This document shows positions 29,600 to 37,233 of a DNA stretch of 64,000 nucleotides, one piece after another. Under the pieces are notes generated by a model. That model ran no database searches, was not told the origin of the DNA, and was given only the letters and a program-made list of their open reading frames with translations. The stretch lies in assembly GCA_964531025.1 (NCBI GenBank), contig CAZHDY010000001.1, positions 930,001 to 994,000 of the forward strand. Direction: 5' to 3'. Every line of letters begins with the position of its first letter. Positions within the stretch are counted from its first letter, which is position 1. The position numbers and the translations under genes are program-made. This DNA is from CALMEC01 sp964531025 (GTDB lineage Bacteria; Actinomycetota; Thermoleophilia; Miltoncostaeales; Miltoncostaeaceae).

Positions 29600-29690
29600 G
29601 CCCGACGCAGGAGGGACTGGCGGCTGGACGGGGCGGGTGGGAGGATCATTGTCTCCCGCCAGTCCCCCGGCAGCGCAACCAAGGACCTAC
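29600..29690 (-). repeat. Dispersed hairpin repeat, inverted copy R4
   Basis: Arms GGGACTGGCGG (29613-29623) and CCGCCAGTCCC (29656-29666) around a 32-nt loop. Read on the minus strand it has the same lead-in (TTGGTTGCGCTGCCGGGG) and loop core (GATCCTCCCACCCGCCCC) as R1. The plus strand of the loop has G-runs of 4, 3 and 3. Confidence 0.75.
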
Positions 29691-29846
29691 GGCAGGAGCA
29701 CGCAATCCGACACGCGCCCCTCTTGTGCGATCTGCTGCAATCCACCGCCGTGGGCGGCGACGTCCCGCACCCCCGCGTATCCGTTAGCAGGCTCACGAAG
29801 CCCGGCACGACGCCGATTCGGATACTTGTAACGCCGAATCACTAAC

Positions 29847-29875
29847 GTGACAATCCGCACGAGACTGTGTATGGT
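29847..29875 (+). promoter_or_regulatory. Promoter of the CBS-domain gene
   Basis: GTGACA (29847-29852) and TATGGT (29870-29875) with a 17-bp spacer. The ATG at 29882 follows after exactly 6 nt, so the mRNA is probably leaderless. Confidence 0.6.
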
Positions 29876-29881
29876 CCGTCC

Positions 29882-30283
29882 ATGCCCGTTCCTGTCTCCG
29901 AAGTCATGTCTCCCGTCCGAGCCGTCGTCGGTGCCGACACCACTCTGCGCCAGGCCGCAGTGACGATGAGCCAGTACAAGACGGGCGCCGCGATGGTCAT
30001 CGATCAGACGCTTCCCGGTCCCGGCATCGTCACCGAGCGCGACATCCTCCGATGCCTGGCCGAGGGCAAGAATCCCGACGAGACACGTGTGAGCGACTGC
30101 ATGTTCAGCCAGGTGATCGCCGCCGCTCCCAGCTGGCCCATCGGGAAGGCCGCCGACCGCATGCTGCGGCATCACATCCGGCACGTGGCGGTCTTCGAGG
30201 AGGGCCACCTCGTAGGCATCGTCTCCATGCGCGACATCATCAAGATCCTGGGCCTCTCGAGCGCAGAGGATCGCGCCGCCTGA
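29882..30283 (+). CDS. CBS-domain-pair protein
   Basis: A 133-aa stand-alone pair of CBS domains, a module that binds adenine nucleotides (AMP, ATP, NADH or SAM) and senses energy state. CBS1 covers about residues 7-58 (VSEVMSPVRAVVGADTTLRQ through GIVTERDILRCLAEG). CBS2 covers about 70-125 (VSDCMFSQVIAAAPSWPIGK through GIVSMRDIIKILG). There is no fused enzyme domain, so it may regulate a partner or act as a sensor. Promoter and ATG are 6 nt apart. A small hairpin CTCGTCG/CGACGAG follows at 30296-30317. NADH dehydrogenase ndh is next downstream, but with its own -10 box. Confidence 0.88.
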   Translation: MPVPVSEVMSPVRAVVGADTTLRQAAVTMSQYKTGAAMVIDQTLPGPGIVTERDILRCLAEGKNPDETRVSDCMFSQVIAAAPSWPIGKAADRMLRHHIRHVAVFEEGHLVGIVSMRDIIKILGLSSAEDRAA

Positions 30284-30364
30284 CCGCCTGACCTCCTCGT
30301 CGGGGGCGGACGACGAGACCGGGTCCGTTGTGACACCCCGCGTCGTCGACCGGAGACGACTCGG

Positions 30365-30370
30365 TACCAT
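30365..30370 (+). promoter_or_regulatory. -10 box of leaderless type, ndh
   Basis: TACCAT followed by exactly 6 nt and the GTG at 30377. Confidence 0.45.
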
Positions 30371-30376
30371 CGACCT

Positions 30377-31732
30377 GTGACGGACCAGGCGAAGACCACA
30401 GACCGGCACCGCGTCGTCATCGTCGGCGGCGGGTTCGGTGGGCTGCACGCCGCGCGCGCTCTGCGGCGCGCGCCGGTCGACATCACGCTGATCGACCGCC
30501 GCAACTACCACCTGTTCCAGCCCCTGCTCTACCAGGTGGCGACGGGGTCTCTCTCGCCCGGCGAGATCGCCACGCCGCTCCGTGCGGTGCTCCGCCGCCA
30601 GAAGAACATCGACGTCGTGCTGGGCGAGGTCGAGGACGTCGACCTGGACGCCCGCACGGTCAGCATGCAGCGCGCAACCGGTGCGGGCGAACCGATGGAG
30701 ATCCCCTACGACACGCTGATCGTGGCAGCGGGCATGCGGAACTTCTACTTCGGTCATGACGAGTGGAGGCCCGTGGCCCCGGCGCTCAAGGACCTGGAGG
30801 ACGCGCTCGACATCCGGGCCCGCATCCTCCTGGCGTTCGAGGCCGCCGAGACCGAGCCTGACCCGGACATCTGCCGCAGATGGCTGAGCTTCGTTGTCGT
30901 CGGTGGCGGCCCCACCGGAGTGGAGATGGCCGGGCAGATCGCGGAGATCGCGCGCGACACGATGCGCAATCAGTTCGCGACGTTCGATCCCGCGAAGGCG
31001 CGCGTCCATCTGGTGGAGGGCGCCGATCGCATCCTCCTGGCGTTCGACGAGAAGCAGTCGGCGCGCGCCACCCGTGATCTGGAGCAGTTGGGGGTCGAGG
31101 TATGGACCTCCACCATGGTGGCGGGCGCCGACGACAGCGGTGTCGAGGTCACACGGAACGGGACCCCGGAGCGGATCGAGGCCAACACCGTCGTCTGGGC
31201 GGCGGGAGTGGCAGCCGTGCCGCTCGCAGCCCGGATCGCCGAACATGCGGGCGTCACCCCGGACCGCGCGGGCCGGGTTCCCGTCGATGCGACTCTCTCC
31301 CTGGAAGGGCACCCCGAGGTGATGGTCATCGGTGACATGGCGAGCGCCACCGGGATGACGCTTCCCGGTGTGGCTCCGGTGGCGATGCAGGCCGGTGACT
31401 ACGCTGGTCGGCGCATCATGAGGCAGCTCCGCGGGGAGACCGTCGCGCCGTTCGCCTACAAGGACAAGGGAACGCTGGCCACGATCGGACGGGCGCGAGC
31501 CATCGCCAACATCGGGGGCATGAAGTTCCGGGGCTTCATCGCCTGGTGGCTCTGGTTGGCCGTCCACCTCTTCTATCTGATCGGGTTCCAGAACCGTTTC
31601 ATCGTCCTCGTCCGGTGGTCGTGGAGCTTCCTCACCCACGGACGTGGGGCCCGGCTCATCACCGGCACGGATCCGGCCGCTCCTCATCTCCGCCGGAACG
31701 GCAGGCCGTCCCGTCTGGGCGAACGACGCTGA
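30377..31732 (+). CDS. ndh: Type II NADH dehydrogenase
   Basis: Single-subunit, non-proton-pumping NADH:quinone oxidoreductase on the inner face of the cytoplasmic membrane. The 451-aa product has two dinucleotide-binding folds: FAD motif VVIVGGGFGGLHAARAL near residue 13, with the typical DRRNYHLFQPLLYQVATG, and the NADH motif VVVGGGPTGVEMAGQIAEI near residue 173. The second FAD contact GDMASATG lies near residue 315, with TVAWAAG-like NTVVWAAGVAA before it. The hydrophobic C-terminal segment GFIAWWLWLAVHLFYLIGFQ is the membrane-anchoring end. The GTG start is six bases after TACCAT. It converges with the beta-lactamase-fold gene (15-bp gap). Confidence 0.92.
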   Translation: MTDQAKTTDRHRVVIVGGGFGGLHAARALRRAPVDITLIDRRNYHLFQPLLYQVATGSLSPGEIATPLRAVLRRQKNIDVVLGEVEDVDLDARTVSMQRATGAGEPMEIPYDTLIVAAGMRNFYFGHDEWRPVAPALKDLEDALDIRARILLAFEAAETEPDPDICRRWLSFVVVGGGPTGVEMAGQIAEIARDTMRNQFATFDPAKARVHLVEGADRILLAFDEKQSARATRDLEQLGVEVWTSTMVAGADDSGVEVTRNGTPERIEANTVVWAAGVAAVPLAARIAEHAGVTPDRAGRVPVDATLSLEGHPEVMVIGDMASATGMTLPGVAPVAMQAGDYAGRRIMRQLRGETVAPFAYKDKGTLATIGRARAIANIGGMKFRGFIAWWLWLAVHLFYLIGFQNRFIVLVRWSWSFLTHGRGARLITGTDPAAPHLRRNGRPSRLGERR

Positions 31733-31747
31733 CCGTCGCCGCGGCAC

Positions 31748-33253
31748 CTACATCCGTGCCGCCACCGCCACGACCTCGGATCCGAACCGCTCGGCCCGCG
31801 CTCGGGTCAGGCCGGGTGACCAGGTCAGCGCGACGACGATGCGGGGTCCACGCGCACCCTCGATGATCGCGGCACTGTGACGAAATGAGCGGACCCATCC
31901 GTGCTTCTGGGCTGCCGTCGGACCCGGACCCAGCCCGAGAATGCCCGCGTTGTCCCCGTCCCGCTCGGATCCGTAGAGGGTTCCGAGGACGAAACGCGCC
32001 TGACGGGGCGTGAGTCCCGAGAGCCGGCGCGCGTCGATGTCGCCGCGCGCGCTCCGGTCCAGGATCCACAGGACACGCCCCAGGTCGGCCGCCGTCGTCA
32101 GCCGCCGCGACGTCGCCGGCGGTGAACCGGAGCGAGCGCCGCTCTCGGTGGCGACCATGTACGGACCGGTGAAGGTTGATCGGACGGCGCCCATACGGTG
32201 CAGGCGCCGCTGCACGGCGCCCGACCCGCCCACGCGCGGCAGGATTCGGTTCACCGCCAGGTTCGAACTCCATCCTCCGACGGCGACGACATCCCCGTCC
32301 AGCGGCGAGCGACCGAGCGGCCCCATCCGGCGGGCCGCCTCCACCATCACGCCCAGCTTCACGGTCGACGCCGCGGTGAAGGATGCATCCGCGTTCCACG
32401 ACGCACCACGTCCCGTCACCGGATCGAGAATCCAGGCGGCGGCGATACCGTCGAATCGTGCGGCCGCCCGTTCGAGATCACGCGATGCCGCCGCGTCCAC
32501 TGTCGCCGAGGACGCGACTCCCACCTCCCGCCGGGGAACAGCCCAAACATCCCGTGCGACCGCCGTGGAAAGAACGGCTCCGCCTCGAGTCGCCCGCACG
32601 CCGACGGTATGGCGTCCTGGCCCCACCGACAGGGCGCCGACGGCCCGGCCGGAGCGGACGGTGAGCGATCCCGTCCGCCGTCCGTCGATGATGAGCTCAG
32701 CGCCGGTGGCACCGGGTGGCAGGAGAGCGCTCACCCTCCCGCCGACGACGGCGTGCGCCGGTGGTTCGATGATGACCAGCGACCCCGGCACCCGCGGACC
32801 GCGGCGAGCGGGAGTCCGACAACGTGGGAGGCTTCCGGCGACCGCCGTCCGCTGGCGATCGAAGGCCGCCCGTGCACGCCGCACGCGTCCGGCATCGAGA
32901 CGGTCGAATCCGTCCGACACCGCCACGCCGAGATCGGCCAGACGGCCGAGCGCCGACAGCAGGTCACGGCACCCCCGTGTATCCGCCCTCACAGTGGTGA
33001 GACGCACCTGCAGATCACGGGCGCGACGATATGCCTCTTCGACGCCGGCCGGATCCGCAAGGTCCGCGGATCCCACCGAGCGCACGAGCGCCGTCACGTC
33101 ACGGTCGTGCGCGCGAAGGACGTCCGCATCACTCGCATCGGCGGTCGATACAGCCGCCAGCATCAGTAGGACAAACCCGTAAACCCTGCCCGAGACCACG
33201 AACAACCTCCGAGAATCGGATGTTCTGTTCACCTGATCTTTATCTTCGCGCAT
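31748..33253 (-). CDS. Secreted class A beta-lactamase-fold serine hydrolase with N-terminal extension
   Basis: A 501-aa exported protein whose C-terminal half has the beta-lactamase/DD-peptidase motifs: Ser296-x-x-Lys299 in AASTVKLGVM, SSN in GGWSSNLAVNRIL near residue 337, and a KHG triad position in AQKHGWVRSF near residue 450. It has an N-terminal signal segment (GRVYGFVLLMLAAVSTADAS). A helical region (about residues 45-120) and an Ig-like beta region (about 135-230) then precede the catalytic domain. Canonical class A beta-lactamases are about 290 aa, so this is an enlarged form that may act on cell wall or another substrate. Start choice is uncertain: ATG 33253 is used, GTG 33232 is the main alternative. 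Divergent from the ABC exporter. Confidence 0.8.
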   Translation of the reverse strand: MREDKDQVNRTSDSRRLFVVSGRVYGFVLLMLAAVSTADASDADVLRAHDRDVTALVRSVGSADLADPAGVEEAYRRARDLQVRLTTVRADTRGCRDLLSALGRLADLGVAVSDGFDRLDAGRVRRARAAFDRQRTAVAGSLPRCRTPARRGPRVPGSLVIIEPPAHAVVGGRVSALLPPGATGAELIIDGRRTGSLTVRSGRAVGALSVGPGRHTVGVRATRGGAVLSTAVARDVWAVPRREVGVASSATVDAAASRDLERAAARFDGIAAAWILDPVTGRGASWNADASFTAASTVKLGVMVEAARRMGPLGRSPLDGDVVAVGGWSSNLAVNRILPRVGGSGAVQRRLHRMGAVRSTFTGPYMVATESGARSGSPPATSRRLTTAADLGRVLWILDRSARGDIDARRLSGLTPRQARFVLGTLYGSERDGDNAGILGLGPGPTAAQKHGWVRSFRHSAAIIEGARGPRIVVALTWSPGLTRARAERFGSEVVAVAARM

Positions 33254-33316
33254 CGCCTCGATAAGTAGGGTGGCAAAGATCCGTACCTGGAATCCCTGAT
33301 CCGCGAAGGAGAACTC

Positions 33317-34066
33317 GTGAGCGACGAGTCCGTCTCGACAACAACGCAAAATGTGGTCCGTGCCGAGGGGGTCACGCGCATCTACGGTCAGGGTGACACC
33401 GCTGTGGAGGCGCTGCGCGGCGTCGACCTCGATCTGACCGCGGGCAAGTTCGTGGCCATCATGGGTCCGTCCGGTTCCGGCAAGTCGACGCTCATGCACA
33501 TCCTCGCCGGCATCGATCGCCCCACGGATGGGCGGGTCTGGATGGGCGGGACCGACATCACGACACTCAACGACAAGGACCTCACGCTCCTTCGCCGGAA
33601 GGCCGTCGGGTTCGTGTTCCAGTTCTTCAACCTCCTCCCCATGCTGACGGCGCAGGAGAACATGGAGCTGCCCCACGAGATCGCCGGCACGAAACCGGAC
33701 CCCGAGTGGCGCAAGCTCCTCGTCGACGCCACGGGACTCGAATCGCGCCTGAGCCACCGTCCGGCGGAACTCTCCGGCGGACAGCAGCAGCGCGTCGCGA
33801 TCGCGCGCGCCCTGCTCAGCCGCCCCGACGTGGTCTTCGCCGACGAGCCCACCGGCAACCTGGACTCGCGGACCGGAAGCGAGATCCTCTCGCTGCTGCG
33901 CCGCTCTGTCGACGAGTTCGGCCAGACGATCGTCATGGTGACGCATGACCCGTTCGCCGCCTCCATCGCAGACCGCGTCCTGTTCCTTCAGGACGGTCTC
34001 GTGGTCCGTGACGGAGGACAGATGGACGGCAGCGAGATCTTCGATGTGATGAAGGGACTCGAATAG
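33317..34066 (+). CDS. ABC transporter ATP-binding protein (MacB/LolD type)
   Basis: ATPase subunit of a mechanotransmission-type ABC exporter, as used for lipoproteins, peptides or antimicrobial efflux. The 249-aa product has Walker A GPSGSGKST near residue 51, the Q-loop in FVFQFFNLLPMLTAQEN, signature LSGGQQQRVAIARAL near residue 152, and Walker B VVFADEPTGNLDS near residue 174. GTG 33317 has GAAGGAG six bases upstream. The stop TAG shares its G with the GTG start of the permease gene, as in gltB/gltD. Confidence 0.95.
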   Translation: MSDESVSTTTQNVVRAEGVTRIYGQGDTAVEALRGVDLDLTAGKFVAIMGPSGSGKSTLMHILAGIDRPTDGRVWMGGTDITTLNDKDLTLLRRKAVGFVFQFFNLLPMLTAQENMELPHEIAGTKPDPEWRKLLVDATGLESRLSHRPAELSGGQQQRVAIARALLSRPDVVFADEPTGNLDSRTGSEILSLLRRSVDEFGQTIVMVTHDPFAASIADRVLFLQDGLVVRDGGQMDGSEIFDVMKGLE

Positions 34067-36618
34067 TGCTGAAGATCGCCATACGAAATATCCTGGCGCG
34101 AAAACTGCGCTTCGCGATGACCGCCATCGCGATCATTCTCGGTACGGCCATGATCAGCGGCACCTATGTCCTCACGGATCAGATCAACCGTGCATTCGAC
34201 GATATATTCCGCGAGGCGAACACCGGCACCGACGTCATCGTCACCAAGCAGATGGCGTTCGACTCGCAGTGGGGAGCGCAGAGCGAACCCATCGCCTCCG
34301 ACATCGTCGAGAAGATCGGCCGGGTTCCCGGGGCCGGAGAGCTCGAGGGTCAGGTCGCGGGATCGGGGACCCTGGTCGCCGACGGCGAGACGGTGACGAG
34401 TGTCGGGGGTGCCCCTGCCCTCCTGTTCTCGGAGACCGAGAAGCCGCAGTTCGACGTCCTGACCTACACCAAGGGCGCGAAACCCGCCGCCGCCGGCGAG
34501 ATCGCCGTCGACGAGGGCACCGCCAGCAAGAACGACCTCACGGTGGGACAGAAGGTCCAGGTCGCCACGCGAACCGGACTGCATCCGGCGACGATCACGG
34601 GCATCTTCAAGTTCGCCGGAGCGAGCTCGCTCGGTGGAACGATGATCACCGTCACGACGCTCGCCGACGCGCAGCAATGGCTCGACATGCCCGGACAGAT
34701 CAGCCAGGTGTCGGTCAGCGCCGCATCCGGCACCGCTCCGGAGGTGCTGCGCGATCGCATCCGCACCGCGCTCGACGACCCTCAGTTCCTCGTCGAGACC
34801 GGGCAGGAGAACGCCAATCGCCAGGCCGAGGACGTCCAGTCCGGCATGAGCATCATCCGCAACACGCTCTTCGTGTTCGCGGCGATCGCGATCCTCGTCG
34901 GATCGTTCGTGATCTTCAACGTCTTCTCGATCACCATCGCGCAACGCATCCGTGAAATGGCCATGCTCCGCACGATCGGTGCGCGTCGCAGCCAGCTCAT
35001 GCGCAGCGTCGTCCTGGAGGCGCTCATCATCGGCGTCGTCGCATCGATCATCGGGATCTTCGTCGGTGTACTCCTGGCGATGGGCCTCAAGGCGATGCTC
35101 GACTCGTTCGGGATCGGGTTGCCCGCGGCGGGCATCACCATCGCTCCGCGGACGGTGATCATCCCGATCGCCGTCGGCGTGATCGCCACGGTGCTCGCGG
35201 CGCTCATCCCCGCGATCCGCGCGACCCACATCGCGCCGGTCGCCGCCCTCCGCGAGGGTGCCGTCATCCCCCGGTCACGGCTCCATCGCTACACGCCGTG
35301 GATCGGCCTGGTCGCACTCGTCCTCGGGATGGTGATCACCGTCGTCGGGGTCAACACCGATGGATCGGTCACGCGCGTCCTCGGAACCGTCGGCATCGGG
35401 CTGCTGCTCGTTCTCTTCGGCATGGGAGCCGTGATGCGCCTCCTGATCCGGCCGCTCGCCACCGCGATCGGAGCCCCGATCTCCAAGATCTTCGGGCAGC
35501 GGGCGAAGCTGGGCCGGCAGAACGCGGCCCGCGACACGGCGCGAACCGCGAGCACGGCCGCCGCACTCATGATCGGCATCGGCCTCATCGTCTTCGTCGC
35601 CGTCTTCGTGGATGGCATCAAGACGTCGTTCTTCGATGCCATCGACCGGACGGTCGTCGCCGACCAGATCATCATGGACGACTCGTTCCTGCCTCTCCCG
35701 GCCGGCGCCGTGGCGACGGCCCGTGAGACACCGGGCATCGAGCAGGTCCTGGGAATCGGAACCGTGGAGAGTCGGATCGACGGGAAGAACATCCCGCTCA
35801 ACGCCATCGATCCCACGGCGGCGTCGCAGATGATCCGCTTCGACTGGCGCGAGGGCTCCGATGCGCTTCTTCCCGAGCTGAACGGGGACGTCGCCCTCGT
35901 GGAACAGGGCTACGCGAAGGACAACGGCGTCAACGTGGGCGAGACGCTGGCAATCCAGTCGATCTACGGACCGACCGTCAAGGTGCGCGTCGCCGGCATC
36001 TTCCACGACCCGCAGATCTTCACCGGGGTCACGGTCGGACCGAACGTCTACAAGCGTCTCACCGAACAGCCGGACGTCGCGCTCATCCTCTCGAAGATGA
36101 AGCCCGGCGCCGACCTGACGGCGACGACCGAAGCGCTGCAGACACGATTCGACGAGGCATACCCCACCGGGAAGGTCCGCACACAAGCGGAGTACCGGGA
36201 TTTCGTCAACGAGCAGACGAACCAGATCCTGGGGATCTTCTACGTCCTCCTGGCGCTCTCGATCATCATCTCGCTGGTCGGGGTGGTCATCACGCTCCTA
36301 CTCGCCGTCTACGAACGGACACGCGAGATCGGCATGATGCGCGCGGTCGGTGCGACCCGCGGACAGATCCGGAGCATGATCACGTTCGAGAGCGTGATCA
36401 CCGCGATCATCGGCGCGGTCGTCGGTCTCGTGCTCGGCCTGCTCCTGGGCTACGTGATGATCAAGGGACTCGAATCCCAGGGTCTGTCGTTCTCGGTGCC
36501 CGTCGGCACGCTCATCGCCGTTCTCATCATGGCGGTGGTGGCCGGGCTTCTCGCCGCGATCCTCCCGGCGCGCCGGGCGGCGAAACTCCAGCCGCTGGAG
36601 GCGTTGCACTACGAGTAG
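34066..36618 (+). CDS. ABC transporter permease, FtsX/MacB family (fused double permease)
   Basis: Membrane subunit paired with the preceding ATPase. The 850-aa product has an N-terminal membrane helix (FAMTAIAIILGTAMISGTYV) and a large extracytoplasmic MacB periplasmic-core-like domain (residues about 45-250). A first FtsX domain of three helices (about 262-395) follows, then a second unit with its own extracytoplasmic domain and a C-terminal FtsX domain (about 725-845, with TREIGMMRAVGATRGQIRSM). The first unit has the matching REMAMLRTIGARRSQLM motif. Duplicated FtsX units in one chain are common in actinobacteria. The substrate is unknown. GTG start overlaps the ATPase stop by one base. 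Confidence 0.93.
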   Translation: MLKIAIRNILARKLRFAMTAIAIILGTAMISGTYVLTDQINRAFDDIFREANTGTDVIVTKQMAFDSQWGAQSEPIASDIVEKIGRVPGAGELEGQVAGSGTLVADGETVTSVGGAPALLFSETEKPQFDVLTYTKGAKPAAAGEIAVDEGTASKNDLTVGQKVQVATRTGLHPATITGIFKFAGASSLGGTMITVTTLADAQQWLDMPGQISQVSVSAASGTAPEVLRDRIRTALDDPQFLVETGQENANRQAEDVQSGMSIIRNTLFVFAAIAILVGSFVIFNVFSITIAQRIREMAMLRTIGARRSQLMRSVVLEALIIGVVASIIGIFVGVLLAMGLKAMLDSFGIGLPAAGITIAPRTVIIPIAVGVIATVLAALIPAIRATHIAPVAALREGAVIPRSRLHRYTPWIGLVALVLGMVITVVGVNTDGSVTRVLGTVGIGLLLVLFGMGAVMRLLIRPLATAIGAPISKIFGQRAKLGRQNAARDTARTASTAAALMIGIGLIVFVAVFVDGIKTSFFDAIDRTVVADQIIMDDSFLPLPAGAVATARETPGIEQVLGIGTVESRIDGKNIPLNAIDPTAASQMIRFDWREGSDALLPELNGDVALVEQGYAKDNGVNVGETLAIQSIYGPTVKVRVAGIFHDPQIFTGVTVGPNVYKRLTEQPDVALILSKMKPGADLTATTEALQTRFDEAYPTGKVRTQAEYRDFVNEQTNQILGIFYVLLALSIIISLVGVVITLLLAVYERTREIGMMRAVGATRGQIRSMITFESVITAIIGAVVGLVLGLLLGYVMIKGLESQGLSFSVPVGTLIAVLIMAVVAGLLAAILPARRAAKLQPLEALHYE

Positions 36619-36684
36619 CGTTCCGGATGGCCGGGCGGATCCCATTCCTGTCCGGCCGTCCACGAACCACGGAGCGCGACCACG

Positions 36685-37080
36685 GTGATCCTCACCGCCC
36701 TCTTCACCCTCATGTTCCTCACGGCCCTGCTCGGGCTCATCGAGTCCGGGCTGTCGCCGCGGGTGATGCGCGGGATCCTCCTCGTCCAGGCCGTCATGAT
36801 CGTCGTCGGATGCGTGGCGTTCATCGTCCGACTCACGTCACCCGATCCCTACTACGGAAACGACCGCATGACGTACTGGGAGTGGGGTGGCCTCGATCCG
36901 AACCACATCGGCACCTACAGCCTCATGGCGGTCTCGTTCATCACCGTCATCGTGCTCGTGACCATCGCCCGGCCGCGGGGACCGGAACCCCCACGTGGGT
37001 TCTCGCGGATCCTGTTCGGCTCGGCGGTCGTACCGTTCGTCGGGGTGGCCGCGATGATCGGGGCGTTCAACGGCCACTGA
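36685..37080 (+). CDS. Small four-helix membrane protein, function unknown
   Basis: A 131-aa protein with four hydrophobic segments: ILTALFTLMFLTALLGLI, GILLVQAVMIVVGCVAFIV, LMAVSFITVIVLVTIA and ILFGSAVVPFVGVAAMIGAF. The loop between helices 2 and 3 is acidic and aromatic (DPYYGNDRMTYWEWGGLDPN). I recognise no family. The start is GTG 36685 with GGAG about ten bases upstream. It begins 66 bp after the ABC permease on the same strand and could belong to its transcript, perhaps as an accessory subunit; that is inference. Confidence 0.7.
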   Translation: MILTALFTLMFLTALLGLIESGLSPRVMRGILLVQAVMIVVGCVAFIVRLTSPDPYYGNDRMTYWEWGGLDPNHIGTYSLMAVSFITVIVLVTIARPRGPEPPRGFSRILFGSAVVPFVGVAAMIGAFNGH

Positions 37081-37233
37081 CCGATCGCGACCGCCGGCGA
37101 AACACACACCGGGGGGTATGCATCGGGTGCCGCACGCTGAGAGCGGGCGAGCGACGGACACTCCGGCCCCGACCATGACGAACGGCGATGGGCCACGGTC
37201 GTCGGCCACGTCCCTCCGGACGCCCGCGTCGCA

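Larger units (their letters stand above)
29348..29881. other. Repeat-filled intergenic region between glyS and the CBS gene
   Basis: A 534-bp region with no credible gene. From left to right it holds repeat copy R2, a half copy R3 (29495-29580), an inverted copy R4 (29600-29690), then an ordinary stretch with nested inverted repeats (CGTTAG/CTAACG and GATTCGG/CCGAATC, 29782-29847) in front of the CBS gene promoter. R2 and R4 face each other, so the whole block is roughly an inverted duplication. Confidence 0.65.

Noticed and set aside
29687..31747. A 686-codon minus-strand frame across the CBS and ndh genes
   Set aside because: The real genes lie on the plus strand with family motifs and promoters. 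The minus-strand translation is low-complexity and begins inside repeat sequence.
31748..33253. Calling the gene a beta-lactamase resistance determinant
   Set aside because: It keeps the fold motifs but has KHG for KTG/KSG and large N-terminal additions, so substrate and resistance function cannot be claimed.
37081..37233. Small gene between the four-helix membrane protein and ftsH
   Set aside because: The only open frames run into ftsH antisense and have no start signal or recognisable content.
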